From: Brevipalpus yothersi
Lineage: Eukaryota; Arthropoda; Arachnida; Trombidiformes; Tenuipalpidae
Assembly (NCBI GenBank): GCA_003956705.1
Contig: QZCP01000282.1
Span: 28,933-92,932 of the forward strand
Direction of reading: 5' to 3'
Length of the DNA: 64,000 nt
Shown here: one piece after another, positions 14,109-28,182 of the stretch
How the letters are laid out: every line of letters starts with the position of its first letter
Numbering within the stretch: position 1 is the first letter of the stretch
Program-made: the position numbers and the translations under genes
Notes under the pieces: generated by a model
What the model was told of the DNA's origin: nothing
Databases searched by the model: none
The model's input: only the letters and a program-made list of their open reading frames with translations

Positions 14109-17100
14109 CGATATTATTGAATATAGTAAACATTTCCACCCACTAAGAGAGTGAATCAGACCATCAAAAAGCATTAGAAAACTTTCTCTCTCTTGAGGCG
14201 ATAGACTTTTCCTCGAGCTCATTTGCAATCACAACTCAATATAATCGTATAAAATAGCACTCGAAAGATCGTGTAAGTACAGCGAAATCGGTGTCGTTTC
14301 ATTTTTACTACACTCTGAAGGCCATTGATGTTGGGAAGCTGAGATCGATTAATGGCAATCAAGATCAATCTAAATCTGTTGTAATAGTCGAGCTAATGTG
14401 TATGATCAAATTGGTTGGTGATTTCAGTTGAAAGAAGATGCTTTACTCTGGAAATTATCAACACTATTGGAAAATGTGATGATGATATACGGTGAGTAGT
14501 AGAGAGACCATGTGAGTGAGGAAATAAAGAATAGCAAGTCTCGAAAAAGATGGAAACCTCATGGTTTTAGTACATGGTATGATGTAAATATCCAATTTTT
14601 TACTTGAGGCATTTTATGAATGGCTGATTATATCGTATATGCAGTCATAGGATCTTTCGATAAATCTTACCAGAAAGGTATCAGTATACTTTTCACTATG
14701 CTCAGAAGTAGTAGGATATAATCTGCCCAATAATTTGGAACTGAACAAGAATTGAGTAATATTGGATCGGACACTTTGTTCAATTTCATCTTATTCCTTG
14801 AGTACAGCCAATTGTCTATTGCTCACCATGAAATCTCTAAGTAAGAAAATGTTCTATTGGAACAATCAAGAATTGAAAGCTTATCTTGTCCAATGATAAT
14901 GGAAAAAGTAAAGATATATCTGAAAGATTTCAATCTCTATTAGCGTCATGAATCTGATCTTCTTAACTTTTTTTCTCTTCCAGATACTTTTTTCTCTCCT
15001 CTCTCTCTCTCTCAGTTGATACTGATGCTAGATGCTGTACTTTTCTCGTAAAATATTATCCAGATAAAGAAAATAAGATTTTCTCATGAGTTTGACAAAA
15101 TTGTGAGAAGAGAAAAAAAGGTTCCTTTTTCATCTTTTCTATATCACTTTTCTCCATCACATTTTCTAGAATCTGATCGAATTTAAGAGGATCTCTATCT
15201 CAGATTTCCATCAGATACTATACAGCTCAACATGTGTTTATATGCCATTTTTTGGTTGATTCTTCTCTTTTCTCCTTTTCCACTATTCAGATAGCTCCAT
15301 AGTTCCCTGAGATTATCATGTAGAATGGTATGATGCAAGAAATGATGGCAAAGAATCATCTTTCTCGAATATCATCATCATCATGCATGATGTGGCGGAT
15401 GATGAGAAAATATATCTCTACTTCAATAACTTGAACACTGTACACAATGTGTACCGATGCTGACCAAGATGGTGAATAAGAAATGATACAGAATCGATAT
15501 ATATATTTGGTGAAAACCCTCAGGGAAATTCAGTGTCAACTTGCCTCTGGAAATGATGCGTATGATGAGTAACATTAAGTGAGACCGAGTAAAGTGTATA
15601 TATACAGCATCTGATGAAGCGTCAGAAATGTGGACACAAAATATGATGAAGGATGAAGATGCTGTGGCAATAGAAGATGCTAAATCACAGTAGTAGTCTG
15701 AGAGGGAGAAAAAGTGAGAGGATGAAAACATAGGCATAGATTTTGTTGTTGATAAAAGCTATTTGCTGATCAATACTCACTCAATTATCCATACATTTGA
15801 GTGATACTGTCACATTTCATATACACTTTGGCTGAATATACTTTGTGTTGTATTCTCGTCTTCTCTATCTATATATACTGGAAGAAGAATGCATAAGCAA
15901 TCTTAGCTCATCCAGATACATACACTTATATATAGCCAGTTACTCGGTATGCATCACTGGAATGCATCACAATAATCATCATCTTCCTCACCATACTAGT
16001 CATATGTCCTTCCATACCAATATTCTCTTGTGCTCTTGTGCTCTTATTCTTTGGCCAATATTCTTGAATAGAATATTGTGAACACATCAAATTAGCTTGG
16101 AAGAAGAGAATCTCTCTCTCCTTCTGATCAATTGACAACAGATGCACCTGAGCAAAGTGGGATCAGTTTGAATGTGAGTGTGTGTGTGTATCAAAAATAT
16201 GGATGAAGAGAGGTGCATAAATCATGAGATGAGCTGCATCAATATTGCATTGAACATGGACACACAATATGATGGAGAGTAATAATATCAATAGAAAGAT
16301 GAGTGATCAGATTTGTTGAGAGAAATAGATAGAAAGAAAGTGGAAATGATGAATATTTGAATGGATGATCAAGCATTTGCCATGGATGGCTTGAAATTGA
16401 ATATGATTAACTGAGCAAAAAGATATCAGTTTCCACAGGAGACCAAGAGACATTATATCTGGAATTGTTCTATTTTCAGGAATATCTTTTATCTGCGGTC
16501 TGAGTTCACCATTTATCATCACATTGATGGACAATTTTTGCTCCAAAAATTCTATTCTACTCAAAATTATTCAATTAAAACAAAGAATTCTCATTATAAT
16601 GCATTGAGCATCTCTCTATTCAAATGAATGAGGAAAGATAACTGTAGTTGAAAGTGATTCATCTCTCTTTATCGATCAATTTATTTCATTCTTGATCACT
16701 CATGTCACACTGAATGGAATCACTCATTTTGTTCCAATATTGATCGTTTAGCAGCATTATTTGAAGAGAAAAGAAAGAGAAGAAGTACATTAAAACCAAT
16801 CTGGTCATTGTCCTCATCATTCCTGAATCAATCAGCAGTTTGAGATTCCATTGAGTTCACACAAACATACCCAAAGATCATGAATCAACCATTTACAATT
16901 ATGCAAAAACAATTGAAGTCAATTCATGTGGATACATTGCCAACTGAATTCTAGCAAAATCTGGTAGAAATTTAAATATTTTGAAGTACAACTAAATAAT
17001 TCAACGAATGAGAAGTCAATCAATGCCTCCTAAATCAACGTTTTGACTTTGAATGAGATGCTTGAATACTTCAATTTATGAAGATGATTCTCTCTTCAAA

Positions 17101-18003
17101 TGAAGTCAAATTCTGCCAAACAATTTTCCACTTTAACATGTGTGTATGTGTTTGTGTGTGTATGTGATTGATTACAGCCGAGAATTGATTGCCATCAAAG
17201 TCTTCGTTAAATTGACATCCATTTGATTGAGAATTGATCATGATTATCGGGTTGGCAAACATACAACTTTCTCCGGGCATGATAAACATAGTTGGAAAAA
17301 GTTTGAGTATAATTTTGGACCCAAAAATGTGCTCATTTGTCGCTTTCATCACCACACAAGCAAGATAATATTCAAACATCGATCCCAAATGAGAGTCACA
17401 AAAAGTTAAATGGGTTAGATTGATTGATTTTTTTGGTCTGACTTGTATGTCACTGAAAGTAGCAATATTCACTTTAATGAGCTTCATTTTAATGATTGGG
17501 TGAAAGAAGAGACTGATAGATGCTGTTTTGACACAAACTTTTGGCTAGAGAAATCAAGTGAAATCAATCGAGGTTGTTTTCTTCCTCTTTCTCTTTTTCC
17601 CTGTCTTTGAATATATGTATTGCTGATTGTGAAATATTTATCACCCATCAAAATGATGAGAATAGGTAGAAAAGATTTCCGGCCACCACTGGATGCTGAA
17701 TGGTGGGAGAGAGAGAGATGGAAGCTGGAATAAAAATGATTCAAAAAGATTTTGGGAGATGAAGATTTTGAAAAGTGATTTTTCACACCTATTTTTTTGA
17801 ATCATCTCCACATCACTAGACATGGACATGCATGAAGTGAGATTTTATTCTTGAAACATTGGACAATCGATGTGGAAAGAGAGAGAGAAAGAAATATAGC
17901 TGGTATAGTCTGTGGATGATCCCTGAATCATGGAGAGTGAAAAAACTATTATCGCCTCCATGAAACCAGCATGGGAAAAGCATCGAAAGTGAAGTAAGTG
18001 CAA

Positions 18004-18005
<2 letters not shown>

Positions 18006-18049
<44 letters not shown>
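18006..18049. repeat. (GA)n microsatellite, 44 bp
   Basis: A perfect GA run. Confidence 0.96.
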
Positions 18050-18052
<3 letters not shown>

Positions 18053-18235
18053 ATTTTGTGAAAAATTTTGCTGATTCAACTGGATGAGGAATATTGTGCA
18101 TCAAGACAGGCTATCGGTCTGCTTTTTTCCACCTTCTTTCACGATGAATAAGCTTTCAATGTCGAGAGAGAAAGAATAAGTATGATGATGAAAAAAGTGA
18201 GAGAGAGAAGAAATCACAAGCTATATGAAACATTT

Positions 18236-18238
<3 letters not shown>

Positions 18239-18288
<50 letters not shown>
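18239..18288. repeat. (GA)n microsatellite, 50 bp
   Basis: A perfect GA run. The following 200 bp are purine-rich on the same strand. Confidence 0.96.
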
Positions 18289-18292
<4 letters not shown>

Positions 18293-21187
18293 TGTAAACG
18301 GTTGAATCGGTTGGATGATAGTTTCATACATGAATGGATTGCCATAAGAAGAAGATGGAGAGAGAGAGAAAGTGAAGGATGCTGGGAAGAAAGAGAGAAA
18401 GAAGACGAAAAGACAGGAGGAGGTGAAAAAGTGGATAAGCTTTGATGATGACTAGCAAAAAGAAGGAGAAGAAGAAGAGGAAGAAAAAAAAGTTGATGGG
18501 ACTTAGATGAGGTGGGAGGAAAAACTTCAACAAGAATGAGAATAAGATGAAGCCAAGTAGAATATGAGAGTCCCAGTGGGTGAGTTACGAATATATATAT
18601 ATATGAGTGATAGAAAAGCAAAATGTGTGTCACTGTTGAATCATTGGGGATTGATTGGGCCCAGAGGCTGACTCGGAGAGAGAGAAAAAGATATGTCATT
18701 TCAAAGTGGGTGATGCTGAGAGATACAAGGAAAAAAATTCAACTTGTGTGTATCCAACAAGATGTGGGAGGATGGAGGTGGAACAGTATTTGGAATAAGA
18801 GAGGATGACTTTTCTTGCATCTTTCTGATCCAAAAGTGATCCATATTCACTCATGAGGAGAAAAATATGAAGATGAACACTCACACACATTTAGTCTGTG
18901 TAGTTGGAACATTCATCAGATCAATCTGATGTGGGTTGTGATTGAGTCGACAGTGGTTTTATGCCCAGAGAAAGAAGAAGAGAGAGAGAGAAAGAGAGAG
19001 AGAGAAGATAGATATTCTGAATGATGAGGAAGCGTCAAGAATGGTTATGATAAGGTGCCAAGAGCGAGATGCTGTTGAGAAGATGGATGGAGCTTGTTAG
19101 TGATGAGAATGGATTGCATACACACATCCTTGCAAAAATACAGTAAAAGCAAATATGAATAGAATAAAATATATGTATGTGAGAGATGTTCGAGATGGTG
19201 ATCTTGGAAGATGAGTTGTTGGCCTTTTTGATGTACAAGTGATGTGGTTATCGGAATATGCAGCAACAAAAAGCGGCAAAAAAATTTGGATGCGGATTTA
19301 GAATTTATATATCGTGTTGTGATCGTATCACATTCATTAGCAGCAGCAATTCGATTGGGGAGAAAGAGAGATAAAGGCGAGAAAACTGAACAACCAAAAA
19401 GTGACAGAATATATAAACTGTGATGTAGATGAACTGAGCCCGATATCAAGTGGATCGAGTCAATCAAGTATAGATTGTGATGCTGCCGATGTTGAGGGAA
19501 AGTTTTGGAGGTTTCCGAAAAGAATGGATGCTGAGAGGCTTGTTGTTGTTTTATTCCCATTCTTTTACCATTCCTCATCTCCTCTCCAGTTTGAGTGACA
19601 CATTGCCATTGAATATTAAAGAGTAATGGGACTTGTTATCGGTACCGAGCAAAAAAAAGTGGGAGATGAAAACGGTAAGCTTCCAATTGCAGTGGGAAGC
19701 ATATTTATTTTTTCTCTCTCTCTCTCTCTTTCTTCCTCATCTTTTTGCCTCCGTAACGGTACTTTGTCATGTCTACAGCCTCCAATCGAGCGTCTTCGTG
19801 ATTATAAAAGAGAAGAAGAAAAAAACTGTCCACTTTGATCAGCATCTTGAGGAGAGAAAAAATAATTTGACTTCACCAATCAATGTCTTGTCAACACGCG
19901 ACCAAAATCTCGCATTTCTCGTGTCCTTTCCGTGGATGCTGAGGATCTCTCTTTTCCTTTCTTCATCCTCTTCATCCTCTTGCAAACTTCACTTGTGTGG
20001 GAATTTATTCCATATCATTCGGAAGCATCGATGATGATGGAAAAGCTGTGAAGATGAATATCTTGGATGAATCTTTTGTGTTGTCACTTTATTCTCTTTC
20101 TTTCTTTCTCTCTCTCCTCCATAGGCTTATGTGTATGTGAAATACAAAGATTATTCTCGCTTTTGAAATGTTCATTGGCTTTGTTTGATCCACATACGTG
20201 CCTACACCATATTCTGTTTCATTTTCCATGGATCCACTTTTCACTTACTAGTTGGAAAAAGTTCATTCCTCTGTGTATCTTCTTTTCGTACACTTGTGGA
20301 AACATATCATAAAATGATGGGTTTGTTGTCAACACATCACATAGACTTTCTTGTATATATATACTTTTTTCCTCCGGAAGAGGAAGTAGACGTTGAGCTG
20401 AAGATCCAGTTTCATTTGTTTGCAACTTGATAAGTGAACCATACTATTGATCTGCTAATTTTCAATCAAATATCCATCTGATTCATGTAAATGGTGAGCG
20501 AAAAAATCTGTTCAAGTCGGATAAGATTCTGATGAGTGTGTATATGCCTCTCTGTATGTGTACTGGAGATGCTTGAAGTGAGTGCAAAAACATGAGCCCA
20601 TCCACTAGGCTCAAGTAGATTGTGATTATTTTTGCTTTACTACTACCAAAAATCAATCGAAAGTAACGGTAAAAGCGTTACACACTTGCTATTCACCCAA
20701 AATACTGCTGACAGTAGCCATTATACAGTAGAAAGAGAAGTGGAATGACTGGGCATTTGCTTGCAGACGATGATTCTTCAAAGGATGAAAGAAAGAGAGG
20801 GAGAGAGAGAAATACAAGTGGGTGGCGGTAGAGAGGAGAGATGAGAGGAATAGATGAAGAGGCAAAGAGAATGAGATCAGAAGAGAGAAAGAGAGAGGGT
20901 GGAAGAGAGAGATCAACAGCGAAATAAAGAGAAACTGATAAAGTGGACATACACACACACATACATATACACACATGGACACACATCTTTTATGAGGAAA
21001 TTAGTGTCCACTGCAGGCAGCCTTAATTCACCCACAATTTGGACATTGTGTGTGTGTGTGGACATCTTTCCACATCCTCTTTTTGGGCTCCATCAATGGT
21101 CATCTGATACACAAGAAATCTATGGGGTGGTGACAGGTTGCTTCTTTTTCCTCATCTTCTTTTGACAATGAGATGCTGAAAAGAGGA

Positions 21188-21190
<3 letters not shown>

Positions 21191-21224
<34 letters not shown>
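21191..21224. repeat. (GA)n microsatellite, 34 bp
   Basis: A perfect GA run. Confidence 0.95.
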
Positions 21225-21227
<3 letters not shown>

Positions 21228-24200
21228 GAGGAAGACATATTGATGATGAAGAAGAATGGTATGGATAGTTGAAGACAAATTGATGGGTTTTTTGTTTCTC
21301 ATTCATGTACAAAGATCTTAATCATCTACTCAGATTGGTGAGATTGGTGAGTTGTAAGTGACACATACATACATACGGATGAAGAAGAGGATGAAGAAGA
21401 TATCGATGGATGAATAAAGTATATTATCATCATCATTGGATGCTTTTGTTTTCTTTTTTTCTGGCTATATCCATATCAGATGCGAGTCTATTGATCCGTA
21501 TTGCTTCCACTCTCCTCCTCCTCCTCCCTTTTACCACCCACACCATCATCATCACTCATTTGCTCTTGAGTAGTGGTGGTTGAAACAAAAGTGATCTCTC
21601 AACGCTACTACTACTACTACTACTCATCTCTATCCATTTACCTCCTCCTCCCTCTTGATACCCATGAATTAGGGTTGATAATACATCCCATGTCACCCAC
21701 TATTTTCTATTCCATAAAGTGACTATAACATTGATTTCACGATTATATTGAATGGAATGGAAATAGAAATAGTTTGTATATGATACTATTCTCTGGTAAG
21801 AATACTATTTTGGTAGTAAACTCATGAAAACACGTTAGTGGTATCCATGGGTTGATATAATCTATCGAATGGTGATGATGAAGAAATAGTCAAGTGAAGT
21901 AGTGCGATACTGAGGATGCTTGCCGAAAAAGTGTCACCACAATCATCAATAGGATGCTGGATGCTGAATTGGATGAGCTGAGAAGGTGATTGTTCGTGTC
22001 CTTAGAGAGAGAGTGAGAAGACTGGCCAAGGGAAGAGGAGGAGGACAAGGAGAAGAAAGATGACCAAAGGATGGTGAAGGTGGTCAAGCTTGAAGGATGA
22101 AGCCAAACACACACACATGAACAGAGGTGGACAAAAATCCATTATCCGGAATATTATTGCAACTTTGACCGAATCTTGGAGGAAAAGGAAAAGAGAGAGA
22201 AAGTAGGAGCAAAACCATGTAGAAGGGAAACTCGCTGGGAAGGAACTGAATTTAGCTGATAGTGTTTCAATCAAATCATAATCTTCCTCCCACTTCCTTT
22301 TCCTATTTCAAATTGGTGTACATTGGTCAGGGGCAAGCTTTCCCCCAAGCTGGTATCACTTCTCGTTTTCCTTGCTCCACTGAATACCATAAATATATCC
22401 AGTGTGTATGTATGGATGCTGGATGATGATTTTAGCAGCAACTACTAGTGGAAGAATGATACAATAAGTGTGATGGAAAGTAGAAGAAAGTTTTCTTTGT
22501 GGAAATGCTAGGAAGAAGAAAATCTCAGAAAACTTGCTCCATGGACCAAAGATGTGTGTATGTGTTTTTGGGAGAAAAGTGAGAATAGCTATCATCATCA
22601 TAAGTTGTGTGTTCTAAAAAGAGAAGAGAAGATGCTTTACTTTTGCAAGTTGAAAAAGTATTCTCTCTCTCTCTTTTAACTCTTTGAATCGCTTATACCC
22701 TTGTTTTATGGGATGTTCTTCGTTCGGAAAATGGGATAAAAGTGGATCTCTTGGTATCATTATCATCATATTTTTCACTTGACGGTAAAACACATACAGA
22801 GAGAGTGAAAAAGAAAGGTCGATGAGCTCTTCCATGGATTAGTTGCTTTGAAGAATACAAATATGTGTGTGTGTGTTGAAAGAGAGGAACCAAAAAAATG
22901 TGTGAAGATAAATGGAAAAGGAAGCGAAAAGAGAGGAAAAGATTCAAATCAGCGTCCAGGATAAATGAATCAGTCTCGATTGATCTGTTCCAGTCAGCCC
23001 AGATGAAAGATTATCATCTTTCATATATACATATGTATACATCTTTCTTTCTCTCTTGGTATCATCACTATTAGTGGAGAAAAGAATAACAACAATGGAT
23101 GATGATAATATTTGCCAAGCAAAATATGATTAGATGGAGGGCGTTATTATTGATGCTATGGAAGAGAGAAGATTGTTGAGTGAAGATAAATCAAAGAAAT
23201 TCTTCTCATCCCAGAATATGTATATTCAGATTATGATTGTTTTACGTGATATCCACTCATTAGTTGGCCTGGGAAGAAAAGATTTTCATCGTCTTCCTCT
23301 TTCTCACTCTTTTTTCTCACTCTTTTTATGTTTTTATCATCACTTTTTTGAGTATATTATTTTATCTTCCACATCATGTCCTCCTTTAATACCTAAAAAC
23401 CAGGAACCAGGTAATAATATTGATGATAATAGTAGGAAGAAGATTCTTTCAAGGAGAGAGAGAGAAAGAACAAAACTTTCCAGGGTTTCAGTGTATCGGT
23501 ATGGCACATGTTTCAATTGAATATATTTCTTTTCGCTTTTTATCATCGATAATTGAAGAAACTCAGCATGATGTATTGAAAAATTCTTCCCTCTATCCCT
23601 CTTTTTCATCTGACTGACCAGTTGTTTTCAATTTTCCAACATTTCATCATGTTGATATGCTGTCCATTTTCTTGTTGTCATTTCCATACTTTACTTTCTT
23701 TTTGCTTCCTTTTTACTACTGTACTGTTTACTTGTCATTCCTTGGTAGCTTGGCAGGACTTGTATGAATCCAGAGGAAAACTATTTTCGATGATGATTTA
23801 TTTCCACATGGAAACGGAAAAGAATTTCTCCAGAAACAGGATAGCCAAAATGTAATCCATAATATAGAGGAAGGTTTTTTTTTGGTGGGAAAAGTTTCAA
23901 TTTAAATTGGACAACCAATTGATGTGTGTACATATATAGAGTACGTGTAACATATACGTTTATATATCGATGAAATTTTTCATCCTCATCTTTTCCGAAG
24001 AAAGGAAATAGTAATGTTTTTAGTGATGTTTGAATAGCCACGAGAATACATGTACACACATCTATATATGTGTGTGTGTATCATTTTACTTTTCCTTTTT
24101 GCTCGACGTTATACCTTCTCCAGTTGATGTCAAAATTTTCCATGGATCGAATGAATCTTCTTCTCCAGCATTTCTTTACGTTTCTTTCAAGTTCATGATT

Positions 24201-26066
24201 CAGTATGAAAAAAAGATGGACAAGAGAGGAAACGGAAGATGATTTAATGAATAATCTTGCATTTATCTCTTCTACTCTCTCCTTAATCTGAGTAGGATTT
24301 CAGAAGATACTTTCATGATCAGGAACAAGTTTTCATGGTGAAGTAGTTTTTTTCAATTAGTGATGTACATGGAGAGGCTCGTGCTTTTCATCTGATAGGT
24401 ATGTATATGTATATATTCTTCCGATGGATGAAGAGGAAGAAAGATAGAGGATTGAAACTGGGGTCAAGGTGTAGAATTGCGGAGAGAAAACATTTCTTTC
24501 TAATAGGATGAAAATGAACCATACACATTGGAATCAAATGAATACGATCCCCATGAAATTCATCATGCTGATGAGAATAGTTCATCTCACTTAAGATGAT
24601 GAGTTTTCTTCATCTCTTTCTCTTTATTTTCTCTTTCTCTTTCTCTTTCTTTTTCATCTTCTTGGTGGTCAAATCATCTGATAGGTAAGATGAGATGGAA
24701 GTGAAAAGAGAAAGAAGATGATGAAGAAGTAAAACTCTTGCCCAAGATCTATACACAAGAGACCAATAATCATCAATGAATTGATGATGATCATTGGCCA
24801 TGATGAGTAGGATGAGAAGGTTGAGAGAATCAATTTCTTTCCAACACCAAGTACACATACACACAGTATTGAATGGGAATTGAAAAAAAATGACTTTTTG
24901 AAAGGCTGTATTTTGACTAAAACGAATAGAAATCTTTTTCCACCTTTCATGATCTTTTTCTTTTTCTTAACTGTATATATACTATATACTATACACACAT
25001 TTTCATGGCCATTCATAAAAGTGACCATCCCATGAGAAACATTCCCAAAGCAAGTAATCGGAAGATTGAGAAGCAATCTCAATAACTTGTGATCTTGAAA
25101 TTTTTTTACGAGCAACAGAAAAAATATCTTCTTCTTTTTCAACTTTGATCCAGCGAACTTTTCAAAATTCATGTCAACAATTCCAATTTCAAGTATTTTT
25201 ATCAGGATAAAAGATGAAGAACTTTTTTTCGGTGCTATTCTGAAAACATCCAGATTTGTGAGAGTGAAAGTATGTGTGTGTGTGTTGAGATTACTTGAGA
25301 TCGAGATCCATAGAGTAATAGAAGGCTAATGGACATGTATAAAGATGATGGAGATGATGGTGATAATACAAAGTGATCAGATAGTGTGATGAGGATGGAC
25401 ACACACATACACTCAAGTGAATCGTTCTGGTTGGGAATAGAGATGGTGTCTAGAGCTTGTTACTTGTGGGGCTTTTTTTTCGTTTCTTTATTGATGTAAA
25501 GATGTGGATAAAAAAGATGAGATGAGATGAGAGGGATCAACACCCACTTGGTCCTCTCACGTTTTGACTGGCTCTCATCTCTTCTTGCTCTCTCTCTCTC
25601 ATCCAAATATCATTTCAAGATAGCCATAGGAACATATATATACACCATGGTGATGATTGTGGTTTTAGCCTTGAATGGTGATCATCATTTCAATTGCCTG
25701 AAAATCGTGTGTGAAACGAGCCAATTTTTGGTACCTCAGTCACACACATTTTAATGATAAATTAGACTCGCTGAATTTGTCTGAGAATACTCATGAGAAG
25801 CGTTTCTCTCTTTTCTCTCTCTCTTAAACTGTAGCGTTTGCAAATCACAGTGGAAAGAATTATGTGTGCTCATCTCAAGTCTAGTGTATAATGTGTGTGA
25901 GTGTATGTGTATGGAATAGGAACCATTAAAATCATCGCCAAAAACCTGTTAGCGAATCAGTCTTGCATGCATCTTCTTCATCTTCATCTTCCTCTTGCAT
26001 GATGATACACACGAAAAAGTTTTTAAATGAGCAAAGATTCATTTGAAGACACACTTATTCACGTTT

Positions 26067-26068
<2 letters not shown>

Positions 26069-26145
<77 letters not shown>
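26069..26145. repeat. (CT)n microsatellite left of the assembly gap
   Basis: 77 bp of perfect CT run into the N gap, so the true length is unknown. Confidence 0.97.
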
Positions 26146-26330
26146 NNNNNNNNNNNNNNNNNNNNNNNNNNNNNNNNNNNNNNNNNNNNNNNNNNNNNNN
26201 NNNNNNNNNNNNNNNNNNNNNNNNNNNNNNNNNNNNNNNNNNNNNNNNNNNNNNNNNNNNNNNNNNNNNNNNNNNNNNNNNNNNNNNNNNNNNNNNNNNN
26301 NNNNNNNNNNNNNNNNNNNNNNNNNNNNNN
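26146..26330. other. Assembly gap (185 N) inside dinucleotide repeat
   Basis: The unknown bases are bounded by (CT)n on the left (26069-26145) and (GA)n on the right (26331-26374). On one strand the repeat therefore changes from pyrimidine to purine across the gap. Confidence 0.98.

Positions 26331-26374
<44 letters not shown>
26331..26374. repeat. (GA)n microsatellite right of the assembly gap
   Basis: 44 bp of perfect GA emerge from the gap, opposite in strand sense to the left flank. Confidence 0.97.
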
Positions 26375-26379
<5 letters not shown>

Positions 26380-26596
26380 GCTTGCAAAATGAAGAAGAGA
26401 AGAGGAGAGAGAGAGATGATAAAAGCTATGGGAGAAGATGAATGAGAATTCATGATGATGATCTTATTTTTTTCTTCTTCGCTGCTAATCTTTCTCAGAT
26501 AATTATTACGAGTCACTTTTAGTGTGGGAGGATTTTTGATTTGATCGTTTATAAAACAGATCGTTTCGTGATGGTGAAAAGATGACGAAAAGTAAG

Positions 26597-26599
<3 letters not shown>

Positions 26600-26674
<75 letters not shown>
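26600..26674. repeat. (GA)n microsatellite, about 75 bp
   Basis: A perfect GA run only about 230 bp right of the gapped repeat. Confidence 0.97.
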
Positions 26675-26677
<3 letters not shown>

Positions 26678-27117
26678 GGATGACATTTGATGGTGCAAAG
26701 TAAGTGTGTATTTTTTGCCTTCCAATACATAAATATAAGCCTGTCAGAATATTAGCTCAATTGATCATCGTGTACGTGATTATTCCTTGCGGCTATTGGA
26801 ATGTGGCATCAATTTCAAATGGAAACTTTGAATTGATTTCATGGGAAGATAGATTTTGAAATGCATAATAAGCTATATGCTGGTCTTGATAGCGCTTCTG
26901 TTACTCGCCTTGTAATTCAATCAAGCTCCTCTCTCTTACTTAGGAAAGGGATATAAATTCGATCATTTCATGGTACTTTATCATTTTAACATCCGATATC
27001 TTGATTGATCCATAACTCATTCAATCTGACAAGCTGCTTAGTATCGGCATAAAAGTTCACAGTCAAACTCGTAAGGCACACTCTCAAAAAATTAGCATTC
27101 AGGCTAGAATGAAGCAT

Positions 27118-27122
<5 letters not shown>

Positions 27123-27150
<28 letters not shown>
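27123..27150. repeat. (GA)n microsatellite, 28 bp
   Basis: A perfect GA run. Confidence 0.93.
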
Positions 27151-27153
<3 letters not shown>

Positions 27154-28053
27154 AAGATAGAATTTTGCTTGTTGCTGGGTGATTCTCAGATCAAACAGTA
27201 TCAACATAGAATTCCAAATTCTAATTCGGATAATCTGATTCTAATTTCGATTGTCATCCTGTATGTACCATAAGCACTCAGCTATTCCCATGAATCATGA
27301 AGTTTAACCATTCCATCGCATCGAGATGATAATCTTTGGAGCCTGACGCACACACATTAAATCCAGTTAAGAAGATTTGAGCATCAAAATCGATTTTGTC
27401 ACTTGAAATCTTAGCCTATTACATGGATGATAATGAATTTAATTCGTGCCATCCAGTGATACATATCCATGTTGACAACACACAGCATCTGTATTAGGTG
27501 AAAATACAGAACTTTTGATCCATCCGAGCGAGATGGAGAAGATGCTTCTCAATACCATGTTTCTGGTTCATCGATTTGAAAAGAAAGGATTCCAATTCGA
27601 TGAGTTGCTCAGAATTTCAATGATGATGTATCGGAACAAGATGAGTTGTATATGTATACTTTTTTGTTCCCAAAAAAACTTCATGAATCTGCTGTTGTTC
27701 AATCTGGTTCTCATTTAAAATTCAAGCACAGTGGCAACCGAAAATTTGTGTATATTCTCTTCTCTTGAATAAACTGATCGAATTCATCTTCTTCTTCTTC
27801 TCTTGAATCATCATCAGTATTCTTGTCAGTGACACACACACGAATGACTGATTAGTCAAATAAATGAGAAACAAAACGAAATACTGTTGATAATAGAGTG
27901 GAAAAGATTTGAAGAAGAGAATACTGAAGAATAGAGTCAATCCCAAGTCCAACTACCATGCATGAGATTGTTCTTCAGTATATTCCGTGTGCATGTTAGA
28001 ACTGGTCATCAACGCAGGTAGTAGTTACTGCTGCTGAATGTACATACAAGTGC

Positions 28054-28073
28054 GTGTGTGTGTGTGTGTGTGT
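28054..28073. repeat. (GT)n microsatellite
   Basis: About ten GT units, one of a pair of GT tracts about 85 bp apart. Confidence 0.93.
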
Positions 28074-28158
28074 ATGTAAAATGTTAATTGATTTTTAGAA
28101 TGGAAAACAAATGAGAGGATTTCCACCAGTGAAGATGGGATGGATGTGGAATGTGTAT

Positions 28159-28182
28159 GTGTGTGTGTGTGTGTGTGTGTGT
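28159..28182. repeat. (GT)n microsatellite
   Basis: About twelve GT units. The right flank is GTATGTATG, as in the neighbouring GT tract, which suggests a shared origin. Confidence 0.93.

Noticed and set aside
14671..14740. 70-nt minus-strand segment with a good acceptor (TTCTTGTTCAG) and donor (CTG|GTAAGA)
   Set aside because: Two of three frames are open over so short a stretch, so openness means little. The frame reached from the signal-peptide exon gives a hydrophobic sequence with no family feature.
17071..17487. 138-codon minus-strand open frame
   Set aside because: Free of dinucleotide repeat, but no domain, no splice logic with neighbours and no signature residues.
18214..18699. 161-codon minus-strand open frame
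   Set aside because: Much of it is Ser-Leu coding from (TC)n and related pyrimidine-rich text. No domain and no splice signals that would make it an exon.
19045..19578. 177-codon minus-strand open frame, one of the longest in the window
   Set aside because: Composition matches AT-rich, TC-rich intronic sequence. No recognisable motif, and other frames over the same stretch are also open.
24669..25172. 167-codon minus-strand open frame
   Set aside because: Dominated by Lys and Phe runs from A- and T-rich sequence; no motif or conserved pattern seen.
26027..26516. Open frames of 121 to 153 codons crossing the assembly gap on both strands
   Set aside because: They consist of N and dinucleotide repeat and are not protein coding.
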